Counted from the stretch's first letter, positions 18,293 through 26,948 are shown. The stretch: DNA of 64,000 nucleotides from Zestosphaera sp. (GCA_038727705.1 JAVYVJ010000003.1:174678-238677), one strand, 5' to 3'. Notes: generated from the letters alone by a model not told the origin. Translations and numbers: made by a program.

Positions 18293-19399
18293 TCAGAGGA
18301 TCACCTTCCCCTCTTCTTCGATGTCTTCATTTAACTCCTTATGCGGTAGGATCGTAACGTCCCTGGTTATGAAGACCTCATCGTATACCCTAACCTCATC
18401 GCCTAAGACAACGCCCGACGATATCCGGGCCCACCTACCTATGTGGGATCCAGCACCGACTATAACTCCCTTCATATGTGAAGCCGACCCGATGACCACG
18501 TTATCCAGGAGCAGTGAGTCGGCTATGCGGCTACTACTACCTACTATGGAGTTCCTCCCTATTAGCGTGTAAGGACCTATCACCGACCCTGTCTCAAGTC
18601 TGACAAACTCATCTATGAAGACTGGCTGAATCACTTCGACATCCTGGTCTATCTCAGCTGTAGGTGATATGAAGCCCTCTGGCATGAGATATTTCAACGC
18701 GCTCAGGTTTGCTTTAAGATAGTCTGTGGGAACTCCTATGTCAAGCCAGATACCTTCATGTATGTAGGCATGCAGAAGTCCTAACTCAACCAGTTTAGGG
18801 AGTACATCTACTGCAAGTTTGGAGGGTCTCTTAACAGGGAAATACTTAATCAGGCTAGGGTCGAATATGTAGACTCCCGCATTAACGAGATTCGATGGAG
18901 GTGATTCATGGGGCTTCTCAATGAACTTAACTACCCTACCCCTCTCATCAACTTGAGCTACCCCATATCTCGACGGGTTCTCAACACGCGTTAAAATCAT
19001 GGATGCCGGCGAACCGTTATTCATGTAGGCTTTAACGAAGTCGATTATGGGAGCGTCAGTGAATATGTCGCCGTAGATGACTAGGAAAGGCTTGTCGAGG
19101 TTGAATCTGCTTACTATTAAAGGTACGGGTCCTCCATCACCCAGAGGATTCACCTCCTCAACGTATTCTATGCTAATCTGGCGACTCGACCCATCGCCGT
19201 ACCTGTCCTTAATCAGATTGCTCATATACCTTACAGACATGATCACCCTCTTAACGCCGGCTTTCCTCAAGTTATCAAGTATCCAGTCGAGGAGGGGTCT
19301 CCCTAAAATCGGTAACAACGCCTTAGGTCTTGTGAGCGTTAGGGGTCGTAAGCGGGTTGCGTAGCCGCCTGCAAGAATTATTGCGGTATCCACACCCAT
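18293..19399 (-). CDS. Sugar-1-phosphate nucleotidyltransferase (Man-1-P guanylyltransferase-like)
   Basis: Two-domain nucleotidyltransferase. The N-terminal Rossmann-like domain has ILAGGYATRLRPLTLTRPK, GDIFTD for the catalytic metal, and FIEKP; residues ~250-350 form a left-handed beta-helix of hexapeptide repeats. It activates a sugar-1-phosphate with NTP for glycan or glycoprotein synthesis; the sugar (mannose or glucose) and the base cannot be fixed by eye. Length 368 is usual. ATG 19399; a TATA-like gttatatg lies about 20 nt upstream on the minus strand. Transcribed alone. Confidence 0.9.
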   Translation of the reverse strand: MGVDTAIILAGGYATRLRPLTLTRPKALLPILGRPLLDWILDNLRKAGVKRVIMSVRYMSNLIKDRYGDGSSRQISIEYVEEVNPLGDGGPVPLIVSRFNLDKPFLVIYGDIFTDAPIIDFVKAYMNNGSPASMILTRVENPSRYGVAQVDERGRVVKFIEKPHESPPSNLVNAGVYIFDPSLIKYFPVKRPSKLAVDVLPKLVELGLLHAYIHEGIWLDIGVPTDYLKANLSALKYLMPEGFISPTAEIDQDVEVIQPVFIDEFVRLETGSVIGPYTLIGRNSIVGSSSRIADSLLLDNVVIGSASHMKGVIVGAGSHIGRWARISSGVVLGDEVRVYDEVFITRDVTILPHKELNEDIEEEGKVIL

Positions 19400-19536
19400 C
19401 TACAATCCCATATAACATAATAACATAGGGGGTCTTAAGAATTAAATATTCACTAGGGTTCGAAAAATCAACTGTAGAGCTGCTATGATCGAAGGCTTCA
19501 CGGCCTACGGTAGAAATGGAGAAGGCTTGACGTGAA

Positions 19537-20520
19537 TCATGTCTGTTCCTGAATTCTCGTCAGTTCCTTAGGTGGTTTATGAGCAATCCAAGCCGCACCG
19601 TAGAGCACTACATCGTCTCCAAACCTAGTTACCACGGCTTCAGGCATCCTATTTGTTACGTACGTGTCGACGTGATTCAGGACTAACGCAAGGAACTCTG
19701 GATTGTTAAGCATCACTGAGCCGCCAAAGCTGATTACCTCAGGATCGTAGGCGTTAATCACCGAAGCTATTCCAGCAGCGTCCACCTTAGCTAACTCGCT
19801 CACTACATAAGCGGCGAAGTCATCGCCCTCACGCCAGTATCTAAACAGAGTCTCGGCCTGTACTTCCGTAGAGGAAGTCAGTCTATAAAGTTCTGAATCA
19901 CCACGCCATCTATCCCTAAGAAGTCCGATGAACTTCCATAAGTTGTTCCCTGACGCTAGGGCTTCCCAATGACCTACGCCGCCACATCCACATCTAATGT
20001 TTGAATCGTATGAGACTACCAGATGTCCTATCTCATGCGCGTTACCGTCCTTCCCCAGGATGAGATGACCGTCGACGATTACGCCGGCCCCTATGCCTGA
20101 GCTGATAGTTATGTAGACCACGTTATCTCGTCCTACCCCAACGCCGCTCATATACTCGGCGTAGACAGCGGCAACGCAGTCGTTCACTACATACGTGGGT
20201 ACATTGAATCGCTTCACTAAGGGTTCTCTCAAACTGAAAGCCCTTAATCGGACATTAGGTGGGTTGACCACACAACCGCGTTTGATGTCTAAAGGTCCTA
20301 TAGTACCGACGCCGACCGCCACTACACCACTCAACCCTAATGACGTAATCAAGTGTTCAGCAACCTCTGCAATAATTCCGGCGACGACGTCCTCACCTCC
20401 TTCCTGAGGCGTTCTAATGACCTCCTTACGTAATAACTTCATGTCCTTAGAATCAAGTAGAGCTATCCTAGTCTTAGTGGCTCCAACATCTACTGCCAGC
20501 ACGTGACTCAATGCATTCAC
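19537..20520 (-). CDS. ROK-family sugar kinase (glucokinase-like)
   Basis: ATP-dependent sugar kinase of the ROK family. Visible are the phosphate-binding AVDVGATKTRIALLD, the sugar-binding VVNDCVAAVYAE, the catalytic stretch SSGIGAGVIVDG and the zinc motif EIGHLV with CGCGGVGHWEALASG. The length of 327 is standard and there is no N-terminal HTH, so it is an enzyme rather than a NagC-type repressor. GTG 20520 overlaps the stop of the LOG-like gene by 4 nt. Likely substrate glucose; an alpha-glucan phosphorylase gene occurs at 35878. Confidence 0.9.
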   Translation of the reverse strand: MNALSHVLAVDVGATKTRIALLDSKDMKLLRKEVIRTPQEGGEDVVAGIIAEVAEHLITSLGLSGVVAVGVGTIGPLDIKRGCVVNPPNVRLRAFSLREPLVKRFNVPTYVVNDCVAAVYAEYMSGVGVGRDNVVYITISSGIGAGVIVDGHLILGKDGNAHEIGHLVVSYDSNIRCGCGGVGHWEALASGNNLWKFIGLLRDRWRGDSELYRLTSSTEVQAETLFRYWREGDDFAAYVVSELAKVDAAGIASVINAYDPEVISFGGSVMLNNPEFLALVLNHVDTYVTNRMPEAVVTRFGDDVVLYGAAWIAHKPPKELTRIQEQT

Positions 20521-21017
20521 CCGTGTTGCGGAAGCCTATAAGAGAACTTACTTGCCCTAAGATCTTCACACAGATCTTTAAGCAGGCCATCTTCACTATC
20601 GTACTTCCTGATAGACGCTAATTTCCTCTGATCAAGGTACTCTGGCAGGGTCTCAGCGATGTCTGTAGGCATTCCAGTCCCGACCAGCACATATGCAGGC
20701 TTGCCCTCGGTATATGCTGTTACGAGCTCCTGAAGACAGCCGGCACCACCCCCGAGAATCACGAGCGCGTCGGAAGTCCTGACGAGGAAGACAGACCTAA
20801 CCCTGTAGGAGGTACCAGTCCTCACCACCAATGCCTTCTCAGGAAAGTTGACGTGTTCTTGTTCTAGGGGAGGCACTATCAATACCCTAGCTCCCACATT
20901 AAGGGCCGAATCAACTACCTCCTTCATCAAACCCCAATACCCCCCGACAACAATCACTAAGTCGTTGGGGTAACACGCACACAGACCTCTAACTAACTTT
21001 GATGCCTTGAGCTTCAA
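20517..21017 (-). CDS. LOG/SLOG-family nucleotide-binding protein
   Basis: A 166-residue Rossmann-like protein of the SLOG superfamily (TIGR00725/LOG-like). The marker is ALVILGGGAGCLQELVTAYTE, a variant of PGGxGTxxE, plus VVGGYWGLMKEVVDSAL for the first phosphate loop. LOG proteins cleave nucleoside monophosphates (phosphoribohydrolase), while other members only bind nucleotides; the glycine-for-threonine change in the motif leaves activity uncertain. TTG 21017 is preceded by GAGGAG. It is translationally coupled to the downstream ROK kinase. Confidence 0.78.
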   Translation of the reverse strand: MKLKASKLVRGLCACYPNDLVIVVGGYWGLMKEVVDSALNVGARVLIVPPLEQEHVNFPEKALVVRTGTSYRVRSVFLVRTSDALVILGGGAGCLQELVTAYTEGKPAYVLVGTGMPTDIAETLPEYLDQRKLASIRKYDSEDGLLKDLCEDLRASKFSYRLPQHG

Positions 21018-21130
21018 GGACTCCTCAACGTTTCCTGAATGGGCTGCAAATCCTACGTATTTAAACTTTCACCACCGAAATATGTCTCGCTTTAACTGTA
21101 ATTAAAACTCACGATACTTCACTAAGTCTG

Positions 21131-21901
21131 TTACACGTGATAGTCATGAATGTGTATATGCTTCTCATGAATCGATACGGCCGTGCCGTAGACCCTCCTA
21201 AGAATCTCCTCGTGGAGGACCTCGTCAGACCTCCCGAAAAACCACTCGCCATTACCGAGTAGCAACACATTATCGGTGTGAGGCAGTAGCAATGTCGGGT
21301 CATGGCTACTAATTATAATTGTCACGTTCTTTTCCTTAAATAGCTTGACAAGCGTTGAAGCCAACGAGACCTTACCGACAGGATCTACTGAGGAGAAGGG
21401 CTCATCTAGTACAAGGAGTTTGGGGTTATGGATTAACGCCCTAGCCACTAACACCCTCTGTCTCTGACCTCCAGACAGACTCCAGAAGCTCTTATGCTTT
21501 ACGTCCGCATCCAAATCAACGAGCCTCAAAACCTCGTCAACCCTCTCCCTGGCAAGCCCATCTGAAAAGATTCTCGGCCACTTACTCCTGTAGAGGAGGT
21601 ACGAGAACTCTATAAACTCCTCAACACTTACTGGATATGTGAAATACGACGGTGTGAAAATCTGGGGGACGTACCCTACATGCCTCCCAACAATGTTGGG
21701 TTTTGCTGTGACGTCCATCCCGTAAAGGTACACTTTACCGCTCAAGGGTCTTACAAGCCCCACAAGAGTCTTGAGTAGGGTAGTTTTGCCTGAACCGTTA
21801 GCCCCGATCACCTGGGTTAGCGTGCCTTCCTGGAACTCGACAGTAATTCCAGTGATTAGAGGCTCTGAATACCCTATGCTTAAGTAGTTGGTTCTCAGCA
21901 T
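21131..21901 (-). CDS. Metal ABC transporter ATPase (ZnuC/MntB-like)
   Basis: ATP-binding subunit of a cluster-9-type metal importer. Walker A GANGSGKTTLLKTL, signature LSGGQRQRVLVARAL, Walker B LLVLDEPFSSVD and the switch His in SSHDP are all present. The C-terminus is histidine-rich (HEKHIHIHDYHV), which suggests metal contact. ATG 21901 is chosen over the longer frame beginning at 21949 because AGGAGAGG lies directly upstream and the extra 16 residues overlap the operator region. It is divergent from the binding-protein gene and shares its promoter region. Confidence 0.92.
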   Translation of the reverse strand: MLRTNYLSIGYSEPLITGITVEFQEGTLTQVIGANGSGKTTLLKTLVGLVRPLSGKVYLYGMDVTAKPNIVGRHVGYVPQIFTPSYFTYPVSVEEFIEFSYLLYRSKWPRIFSDGLARERVDEVLRLVDLDADVKHKSFWSLSGGQRQRVLVARALIHNPKLLVLDEPFSSVDPVGKVSLASTLVKLFKEKNVTIIISSHDPTLLLPHTDNVLLLGNGEWFFGRSDEVLHEEILRRVYGTAVSIHEKHIHIHDYHV

Positions 21902-21910
21902 TTCCTCTCC

Positions 21911-21953
21911 TGTGCACACTTCATTACAGGATTTATAAACTTTGTGCACACTT
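21911..21953. promoter_or_regulatory. Divergent promoter with two TGTGCACA operators
   Basis: Between the divergent metal-transport genes the 11-mer TGTGCACACTT occurs twice (21911-21921 and 21943-21953), 32 bp apart, about three helical turns. Each contains the perfect palindrome TGTGCACA. Between them lies TTTATAAA (21932-21939), itself palindromic and so able to serve as TATA box for both directions: start sites would fall near 21910 on the minus strand (ATPase) and near 21962 on the plus strand (binding protein, nearly leaderless). Bound repressor would block both starts. The candidate regulator is the NikR-like protein encoded at 23841. Confidence 0.75.
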
Positions 21954-21963
21954 ACTCGTTGGG

Positions 21964-22968
21964 ATGGGGTATATGAAGAGAGTTGCGGGGTACGTGTTAT
22001 TGTCCTGCACCGTCATCCTGCTATTTAGCCCTACTGTGGTAGCGGTTGATGGGTTGACCATAGTTACTACATCTCCAGGTCTCGCAGACGACGTTAACCT
22101 GATTAAGTGTGAGAGCGACCGTGTGTACTCACTCCTTCCAGAGACTGCAGATCCGCACGAGTACTCCCTGAAGCCCAGCGACTTAAGTATGCTGAGGCAG
22201 GCAGATCTACTCGTATCAACAGCCCACACCCACTTCGAACTGGAAATAAATGAACTGATTTCACGCGGTGAGATCAACGCCACGCTTGTGGAGATACCCA
22301 GGATAGCTGGGATCAGGATATTGAAAAATCCGGCAACGTTAACAGATAATCTTCATACCCCCACTTATGATCCTCAGAACTACGTTGCCTTCTTAAGAAA
22401 TGTTACCGAGTTGATGAAGAGACTTAATCCGTCATGCTCCTCAGTGTATGAGACTAACTATGAACTCCTCAGAAGTAGGGTCGAGTCTTTAATGAATAGC
22501 AAGCCTAACTCGATGAACATGCTAGTCGGGATAGCTACTGAACCCACTGTCCAGTATGCTGTGGCGTGGCTCGGCATCAACGTGACTAAATTACTGATTC
22601 CAGAGGAGGGACTGAGTCCTACTCCTGCTACGGTAATAGAGATTGAAAACGCTGTCAGGAACCGTGAGGTTGATGTCTTGATAGTCGTTAAAGGCGGGGA
22701 ATATTCAAGTTACCTGATTAATCTGGGCAGGAGTTATCATGTGCCAGTCATAGAGGTTCTACCGCCATATATGAATGGATCAACAATCGATAAACTGGTT
22801 CACGTGCTCGTTCAATATGCAGGGTTGCAAAACACAGAGACGCTGGGCGGGGTTTTTGACTTACCTAACACGACTAGCGTAACACATGCGGTTTCGGAAC
22901 TGATTATACTCCTCCTGCTCATTGTTACAATAATATCCTACATAATATCAGACGGAGGTCGAGGTTGA
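21964..22968 (+). CDS. Metal-binding lipoprotein/anchored SBP of ABC importer (ZnuA-like)
   Basis: Solute-binding protein of the TroA/ZnuA family. N-terminal signal sequence (VAGYVLLSCTVILLFSPTVVA), then the metal ligands: DPHEYSLKPSD, AHTHFELEI and an acidic/His set later. A C-terminal transmembrane helix (LIILLLLIVTIISYII) probably anchors it to the outer face of the membrane, common in archaea. ATG 21964 lies about 25 nt after the TATA box, so the mRNA may be leaderless; ATG 21973 is also possible. The metal could be Zn, Mn or Ni. The stop overlaps the start of the permease gene. Confidence 0.92.
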   Translation: MGYMKRVAGYVLLSCTVILLFSPTVVAVDGLTIVTTSPGLADDVNLIKCESDRVYSLLPETADPHEYSLKPSDLSMLRQADLLVSTAHTHFELEINELISRGEINATLVEIPRIAGIRILKNPATLTDNLHTPTYDPQNYVAFLRNVTELMKRLNPSCSSVYETNYELLRSRVESLMNSKPNSMNMLVGIATEPTVQYAVAWLGINVTKLLIPEEGLSPTPATVIEIENAVRNREVDVLIVVKGGEYSSYLINLGRSYHVPVIEVLPPYMNGSTIDKLVHVLVQYAGLQNTETLGGVFDLPNTTSVTHAVSELIILLLLIVTIISYIISDGGRG

Positions 22969-23837
22969 TGCGCACGTTCAGATTAATCATACTCTATACA
23001 GCGGTCGCTACAATCCTATCCGTTCTCAACCCACTATTTAAGGTCGAGTTCAAGTGGAACGTGACTTTCACCGCGTTGGGACTTCTGTTCGGTTCCCTAA
23101 GCCCCCTAATAGCTACCAGGAGACTCTACTACCTCTCAGCAGCCGCCCCTCACGCCTCGCTTTTCTCTGTCGCGCTCTCCATGCTTATTGCTGGGGCTTT
23201 GGGGATCAGCGACTACTACGTTACAGCAATCTTCGTATCAACGCTACTTGTACTTGGCGTTGGTTATATGATTAGGTCAGGCCTTGATCCAGACGTAGCG
23301 ACGTCCGTGTTCGTATCTAGCACGACAGCGTTAAGTGTTCTCCTAATGTACTATGTCTTGACTAAATATAGGTTAACCTCGATCAACGCCATAATGCTGG
23401 GTGATCCTCTGCTAATTCCGTACCACGAGGTTCTGATGTTAACGGTGATGTCGGTTTTGGTTCTAGTAGTGGTCCTCACAACCTTTAAAGAGAGCGTCTG
23501 TGCTGGCATAGACTCTGACCTGGTAAAGTTGAGCGGAGTTAAAGCAATCCTTTATGATTTAATCCCCTACGCCTTAGTAGGACTGGTCGCCGTGACCTCG
23601 CTAAAGCTCGTGGGGTACGTATTGTCTCACGTGCTGGCATTGCTTCCTTCGCTGACATCGATTAACGTAAGCAAGCAAGCACGTGAGTCTTTAATCCATA
23701 GCATAGGCCTCACCACCATAGCAACCCTAACCGGACTCCCCCTCTCGACATACTTTAACGTATCGCCATCAGGCACTGTTGGGATTCTGTTAACGTTATT
23801 TTATTTGATGACACTAGTAAAGAGGAGGATGCCTTGA
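22968..23837 (+). CDS. Metal ABC transporter permease (ZnuB, ABC-3 family)
   Basis: Integral membrane permease of the ABC-3 family with eight or nine hydrophobic helices over about 289 residues. Family marks are YYLSAAAPHASLFSVAL near residue 55 and the cytoplasmic loop with GVKAILYDLIPYALVGLVAV. ATG 22968 shares its first base with the stop TGA of the binding-protein gene, and GGAGGTCGAGG precedes it; TTG 22965 would also work. It is one operon with the binding protein and the NikR-like regulator. Confidence 0.9.
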   Translation: MRTFRLIILYTAVATILSVLNPLFKVEFKWNVTFTALGLLFGSLSPLIATRRLYYLSAAAPHASLFSVALSMLIAGALGISDYYVTAIFVSTLLVLGVGYMIRSGLDPDVATSVFVSSTTALSVLLMYYVLTKYRLTSINAIMLGDPLLIPYHEVLMLTVMSVLVLVVVLTTFKESVCAGIDSDLVKLSGVKAILYDLIPYALVGLVAVTSLKLVGYVLSHVLALLPSLTSINVSKQARESLIHSIGLTTIATLTGLPLSTYFNVSPSGTVGILLTLFYLMTLVKRRMP

Positions 23838-23840
23838 ACT

Positions 23841-24230
23841 ATGACCAAAGAGAGGTTCGGTGTCTCAGTGCCTGCCGACCTTTCAAGGAAGGTTAAAGAA
23901 CTCGCCAGCAGGAGGGGTGTTTCAAGATCTGAGCTAATAACGGAGATGATGAGGAGCTACATTACAGATTTGGAACATGAGAATCTCCCTCACTACTGCA
24001 CAGGCGTTATGGTGATAGTTAAAGAGAAAGCGGAGATAAGTCTAGAGAGGGTATATGAAGCCTTTAAGGAGGTTATAATAGGGTATACCCACCAACACGT
24101 GGGGGGCATGTGTGTTAACGTAGTGTTCGTCTCGGGCTCCTCCGAAAGGATAGACGACCTTTCTAAGAGTCTGAATATGTGTGGGTGTTTCATAAGGTAT
24201 CTACCACTCCATGGCGGGAAGAGACGGTAG
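23841..24230 (+). CDS. NikR-like RHH metal-responsive regulator
   Basis: DNA-binding regulator with an N-terminal ribbon-helix-helix (FGVSVPADLSRKVKELASRRGVSRSELI) and a C-terminal ACT-like metal-sensing domain. The candidate metal ligands are H84, H86 and C91 in YTHQHVGGMCVNVVFVSG. NikR has HxHxxxxxC; here the Cys is one residue nearer, so metal choice may differ from nickel. ATG 23841 is 3 nt after the permease stop. I infer autoregulation of the importer operon through the TGTGCACA sites at 21911-21953. Confidence 0.88.
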   Translation: MTKERFGVSVPADLSRKVKELASRRGVSRSELITEMMRSYITDLEHENLPHYCTGVMVIVKEKAEISLERVYEAFKEVIIGYTHQHVGGMCVNVVFVSGSSERIDDLSKSLNMCGCFIRYLPLHGGKRR

Positions 24231-24276
24231 GCATTCGCATGACAGCAATTCAAACACTTCCCTGCTGTAAGGGGAG

Positions 24277-24972
24277 TCAGGCCTTGATTACCCACTTCTT
24301 CCTGTTCCTATCATAGTACGCTATGGCAGACTCAGACAGCTTTTTAAGTAACTCGACCTCCTGCCGACTGAGTGTCTTGGATATGTCTGGTTCCTTGTCT
24401 GAGGTTAGCGACTCGATTTTCTTAATGAAGTCGCTCCAGAACTCCTCGTCAACAGCTATTCTCTGGTCCTTAAGCTCCAGAACTACCGCACCCTCCCTCT
24501 CCAGCTTGTCGAAGAACGCATCCCTATTTCTTATCTTCTTAGCTATGTCAGCCTCATAGATTATCTTTTGTCTCTTGAGAATTTCAATGGCTGTCACTCT
24601 CTCCTTTGGCGCCTCTTCTTTAAGCGCCTGAGGCTTAGCGACCTCGACCGCCTGCTGAGCAACTATCTTGGAGGGGAGTTCCTCCACTTTAGACCCGAGC
24701 TCGTCAAGAACCTCACGCACCTCCACTAACCGATCCCTCAGCTCTGTAAGGAGTGAGGAATAGGTGTTTATGGTGTCTGTAGCTGACCTCAAGAGCCTCT
24801 GAATGCTTCCCAGAGACTCGTCCTGAGTCACTTGCCGTTGAGCGGGCTTGCTTAAATAATCCTCAATCGCCTTTCTGATAAGCTCCTCAGGCTTTAAGCC
24901 GGGGTAAATCTTCCTCAGTGAATTGAGCAGCTCTTCAGGCAGGTCGAGAACCACTTGAACCAAATTTATCAC
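24277..24972 (-). CDS. RHH-domain coiled-coil protein, unknown
   Basis: A 231-residue protein with an N-terminal ribbon-helix-helix-like domain (VQVVLDLPEELLNSLRKIY, then ELIRKAIEDYLSK), a long coiled coil (about residues 55-110, with LTELRDRLVEVREVLDEL) and a C-terminal alpha/beta domain ending in YYDRNRKKWVIKA. The layout suggests a DNA-binding regulator or chromosome-associated protein. GTG 24972 sits inside GGAGTGAT; if that is the ribosome-binding site the start would be TTG 24963. No family is claimed for the C-terminal part. Confidence 0.75.
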   Translation of the reverse strand: MINLVQVVLDLPEELLNSLRKIYPGLKPEELIRKAIEDYLSKPAQRQVTQDESLGSIQRLLRSATDTINTYSSLLTELRDRLVEVREVLDELGSKVEELPSKIVAQQAVEVAKPQALKEEAPKERVTAIEILKRQKIIYEADIAKKIRNRDAFFDKLEREGAVVLELKDQRIAVDEEFWSDFIKKIESLTSDKEPDISKTLSRQEVELLKKLSESAIAYYDRNRKKWVIKA

Positions 24973-25029
24973 TCCATAATGTCTACATTTAAAGAGTTAA
25001 TAATAATGTACTTAATCACGACTTGCCCC

Positions 25030-26193
25030 TCACGTCTCAGCGCCTGACCTGAGCAGTGGAATCATTGTCAACAATGACGCTGCCTCCATAGCCACGGAGT
25101 AGGGTATTAGGTAGATTGGACTTACCGAGTATATGAACCCCGCGGCAAAGCCGCCAAACATCCATGCAGACCCGTAGATCAGTCCGTAGGTTCCATACGC
25201 GAGAGCCCTCCTAGAGGGATCCACTAGATCCGGTATTGCGGCCCTCATGTTGGTCTCGTAGATTGCCATAACAATCCCCCATATTGCCGCCATCGCATAT
25301 GCGGCGATCCTTGAATTTGCGATGAGCAATGAAGGTATTGTTAGAGTCAAGAGGGGCGTCAGGATTAATGATTTAAGTCCCATCCTGTCGTAGAGCATGC
25401 CTACAGGTAGCGCGACTAGTGCGTCAACCCCCATAGCTATCGCGTAGAGCAGTGAGATCTCCGGGTCGCTCAATAACCCTGACTCCTTAGCATGATATGA
25501 GATAAGCGACCAGGCTATGTAGCCGGCGGTCATGAGGGCCAGCGAAGCAGAGAAGAGGTTGAACCTCCTTCCAAGACGTCGCCCCACTCTAGCCTTCTCG
25601 ACGGTGACAGTCCTCACGACCGGATATTTGCGAAATGCTGTGAGTAAACACGCTAGGGAAAGTGTTGCAGGGACGGCGAGGGAGGTGAAAGCCAAGCTGT
25701 AGTCACTTCTGGAAGAGCTTAAAACCCACATAACCAGCAGCGGCCCCGCGAAAGCCCCGACCTGGTCCATAACTTCATGCAACCCGAAGCCCTTACCCCG
25801 TCCGATACCCTCCACCACCTCAGAGAGAATCACGTCCCTCACAGGAGCTCTCAAGCCCTTACCAACTCTCTCGACATAGAGGAGTGTGAGGGCTACCTCC
25901 CACCTACCGCTTAACGCCAGCATAGGCACCGCCACTAAGTTAATTACGTATCCCATTATCGTCAATCCCCACAATACACTACTTCTTCTGAGCTTGTCTG
26001 CCATATACCCGCTGACGAACCTGATGACGTAACCTAGGAACTCGCCCACAGTAACTGCACCAGCTATTACTGCAGTCCCTCCAAGCACCTCCAGGTAAGC
26101 GCCTGAAACCCCTCTGGCGCCCTCGTAGGTCATGTCAGCAAATAATGAAACAAGTCCCAGAAGAATGAAGACCGTAAGTAGTCTCCTCTCCAC
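25030..26193 (-). CDS. MFS transporter
   Basis: Twelve-helix major facilitator. The N-terminus SLFADMTYEGARGVSGAYLE and the later VERVGKGLRAPVRDVILSE are the marks of a drug/sugar-efflux-like MFS subfamily found in archaea and bacteria. Length 387 is normal. GTG 26193; the substrate is not deducible. It is divergent from the Cas4-like gene with a 63-bp gap. Confidence 0.88.
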   Translation of the reverse strand: MERRLLTVFILLGLVSLFADMTYEGARGVSGAYLEVLGGTAVIAGAVTVGEFLGYVIRFVSGYMADKLRRSSVLWGLTIMGYVINLVAVPMLALSGRWEVALTLLYVERVGKGLRAPVRDVILSEVVEGIGRGKGFGLHEVMDQVGAFAGPLLVMWVLSSSRSDYSLAFTSLAVPATLSLACLLTAFRKYPVVRTVTVEKARVGRRLGRRFNLFSASLALMTAGYIAWSLISYHAKESGLLSDPEISLLYAIAMGVDALVALPVGMLYDRMGLKSLILTPLLTLTIPSLLIANSRIAAYAMAAIWGIVMAIYETNMRAAIPDLVDPSRRALAYGTYGLIYGSAWMFGGFAAGFIYSVSPIYLIPYSVAMEAASLLTMIPLLRSGAET

Positions 26194-26226
26194 ATATCAC
26201 ACCATGGTTAACCAAGGTTAGGTGGT

Positions 26227-26234
26227 GTATAAAA
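26227..26234 (+). promoter_or_regulatory. TATA-like box of Cas4-like gene
   Basis: The stretch gtataaaa lies about 25-30 nt ahead of TTG 26257/GTG 26260, the distance expected for a leaderless archaeal transcript. This supports the upstream start of the nuclease gene. Confidence 0.5.
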
Positions 26235-26256
26235 ACTTACATGAGTTCTAGATCTA

Positions 26257-26904
26257 TTGGTGTCAAAGGGGATGAATGATATTAGTTCGTCCATAGATCT
26301 GATCAACACACTTTATAGGCTAAGCAAGGAGGAGAGGGAAAGGCACCCGCGGAGGCCGGAGGCCTACTGGGTCACGGATCTTGTTAGGTGTATTCTTAAA
26401 AGAGACTTCGAACTTAAATACCCCGAACTAGTCGAGAGTGAGGTGTTTACACCTACCTATATTCTCGGCACCCTCGTTCACAAGGGATTACAGGAATTGC
26501 TGAAGTCCACAATCTCGAATGACGTGCTGACGGAAGTTGAAGGCAGGCGTGAGGTAAGGTTGCCTGACAATAGAGTGGTGAGTGTGGAGGGCAGAGCTGA
26601 CTTGTTGATTAGGACCGGCGAGGAGTTGGTTGGAGTTGAGATAAAGACATCCAGATCGGATCTTGAGCTACCTAAGCAGCATCATGTAGATCAGGCGAGA
26701 ATATATAACTGGCTCTTCAACCTAAGGCACACAATACTCATCTACGTGACTCCTGAACGAGTGACTCAATTCCTCGTAGAGGATAGGGTCACCGACGAGG
26801 AGGTAATAAGGAGGTTAACCATAAGCAGATTCCCCAGGTATGAGTGGGAATGCCGATACTGTAGCTACTCAGTCCTATGCCCGTATAAAGTGTCTGTGAG
26901 GTGA
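26257..26904 (+). CDS. Cas4-like PD-(D/E)XK nuclease with Fe-S cysteines, stand-alone
   Basis: RecB/Cas4-type exonuclease of 215 residues. The catalytic set is H75 (GTLVHKGL), D115 (VEGRADLL), E128 and K130 (VGVEIKTSR) and the QxxxY motif Q146/Y150 (HHVDQARIY). One N-terminal Cys (C45) and three at the C-terminus (ECRYCSYSVLCP) would hold a [4Fe-4S] cluster, as in Cas4 and AddB. No cas gene or repeat array is nearby, so it is probably a solo Cas4-like or Dna2-like repair nuclease. TTG 26257 is taken because of the TATA box at 26227; ATG 26272 is the alternative. Confidence 0.85.
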   Translation: MVSKGMNDISSSIDLINTLYRLSKEERERHPRRPEAYWVTDLVRCILKRDFELKYPELVESEVFTPTYILGTLVHKGLQELLKSTISNDVLTEVEGRREVRLPDNRVVSVEGRADLLIRTGEELVGVEIKTSRSDLELPKQHHVDQARIYNWLFNLRHTILIYVTPERVTQFLVEDRVTDEEVIRRLTISRFPRYEWECRYCSYSVLCPYKVSVR

Positions 26905-26948
26905 AGATTTAAAATGGTTATATGCATAATCTTTAATGAGGTATTTGT
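26905..26948 (+). promoter_or_regulatory. Promoter and RBS of TIM-barrel gene A
   Basis: The gap before the first gene of the RuBisCO-like locus holds gatttaaaatg (26906-26916) and ttatatgc, TATA-like, and then GAGGT 7 nt before ATG 26949. The same GAGGT spacing is found before ATG 27972 and GTG 34028, so the loci genes have similar initiation regions. Confidence 0.45.
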
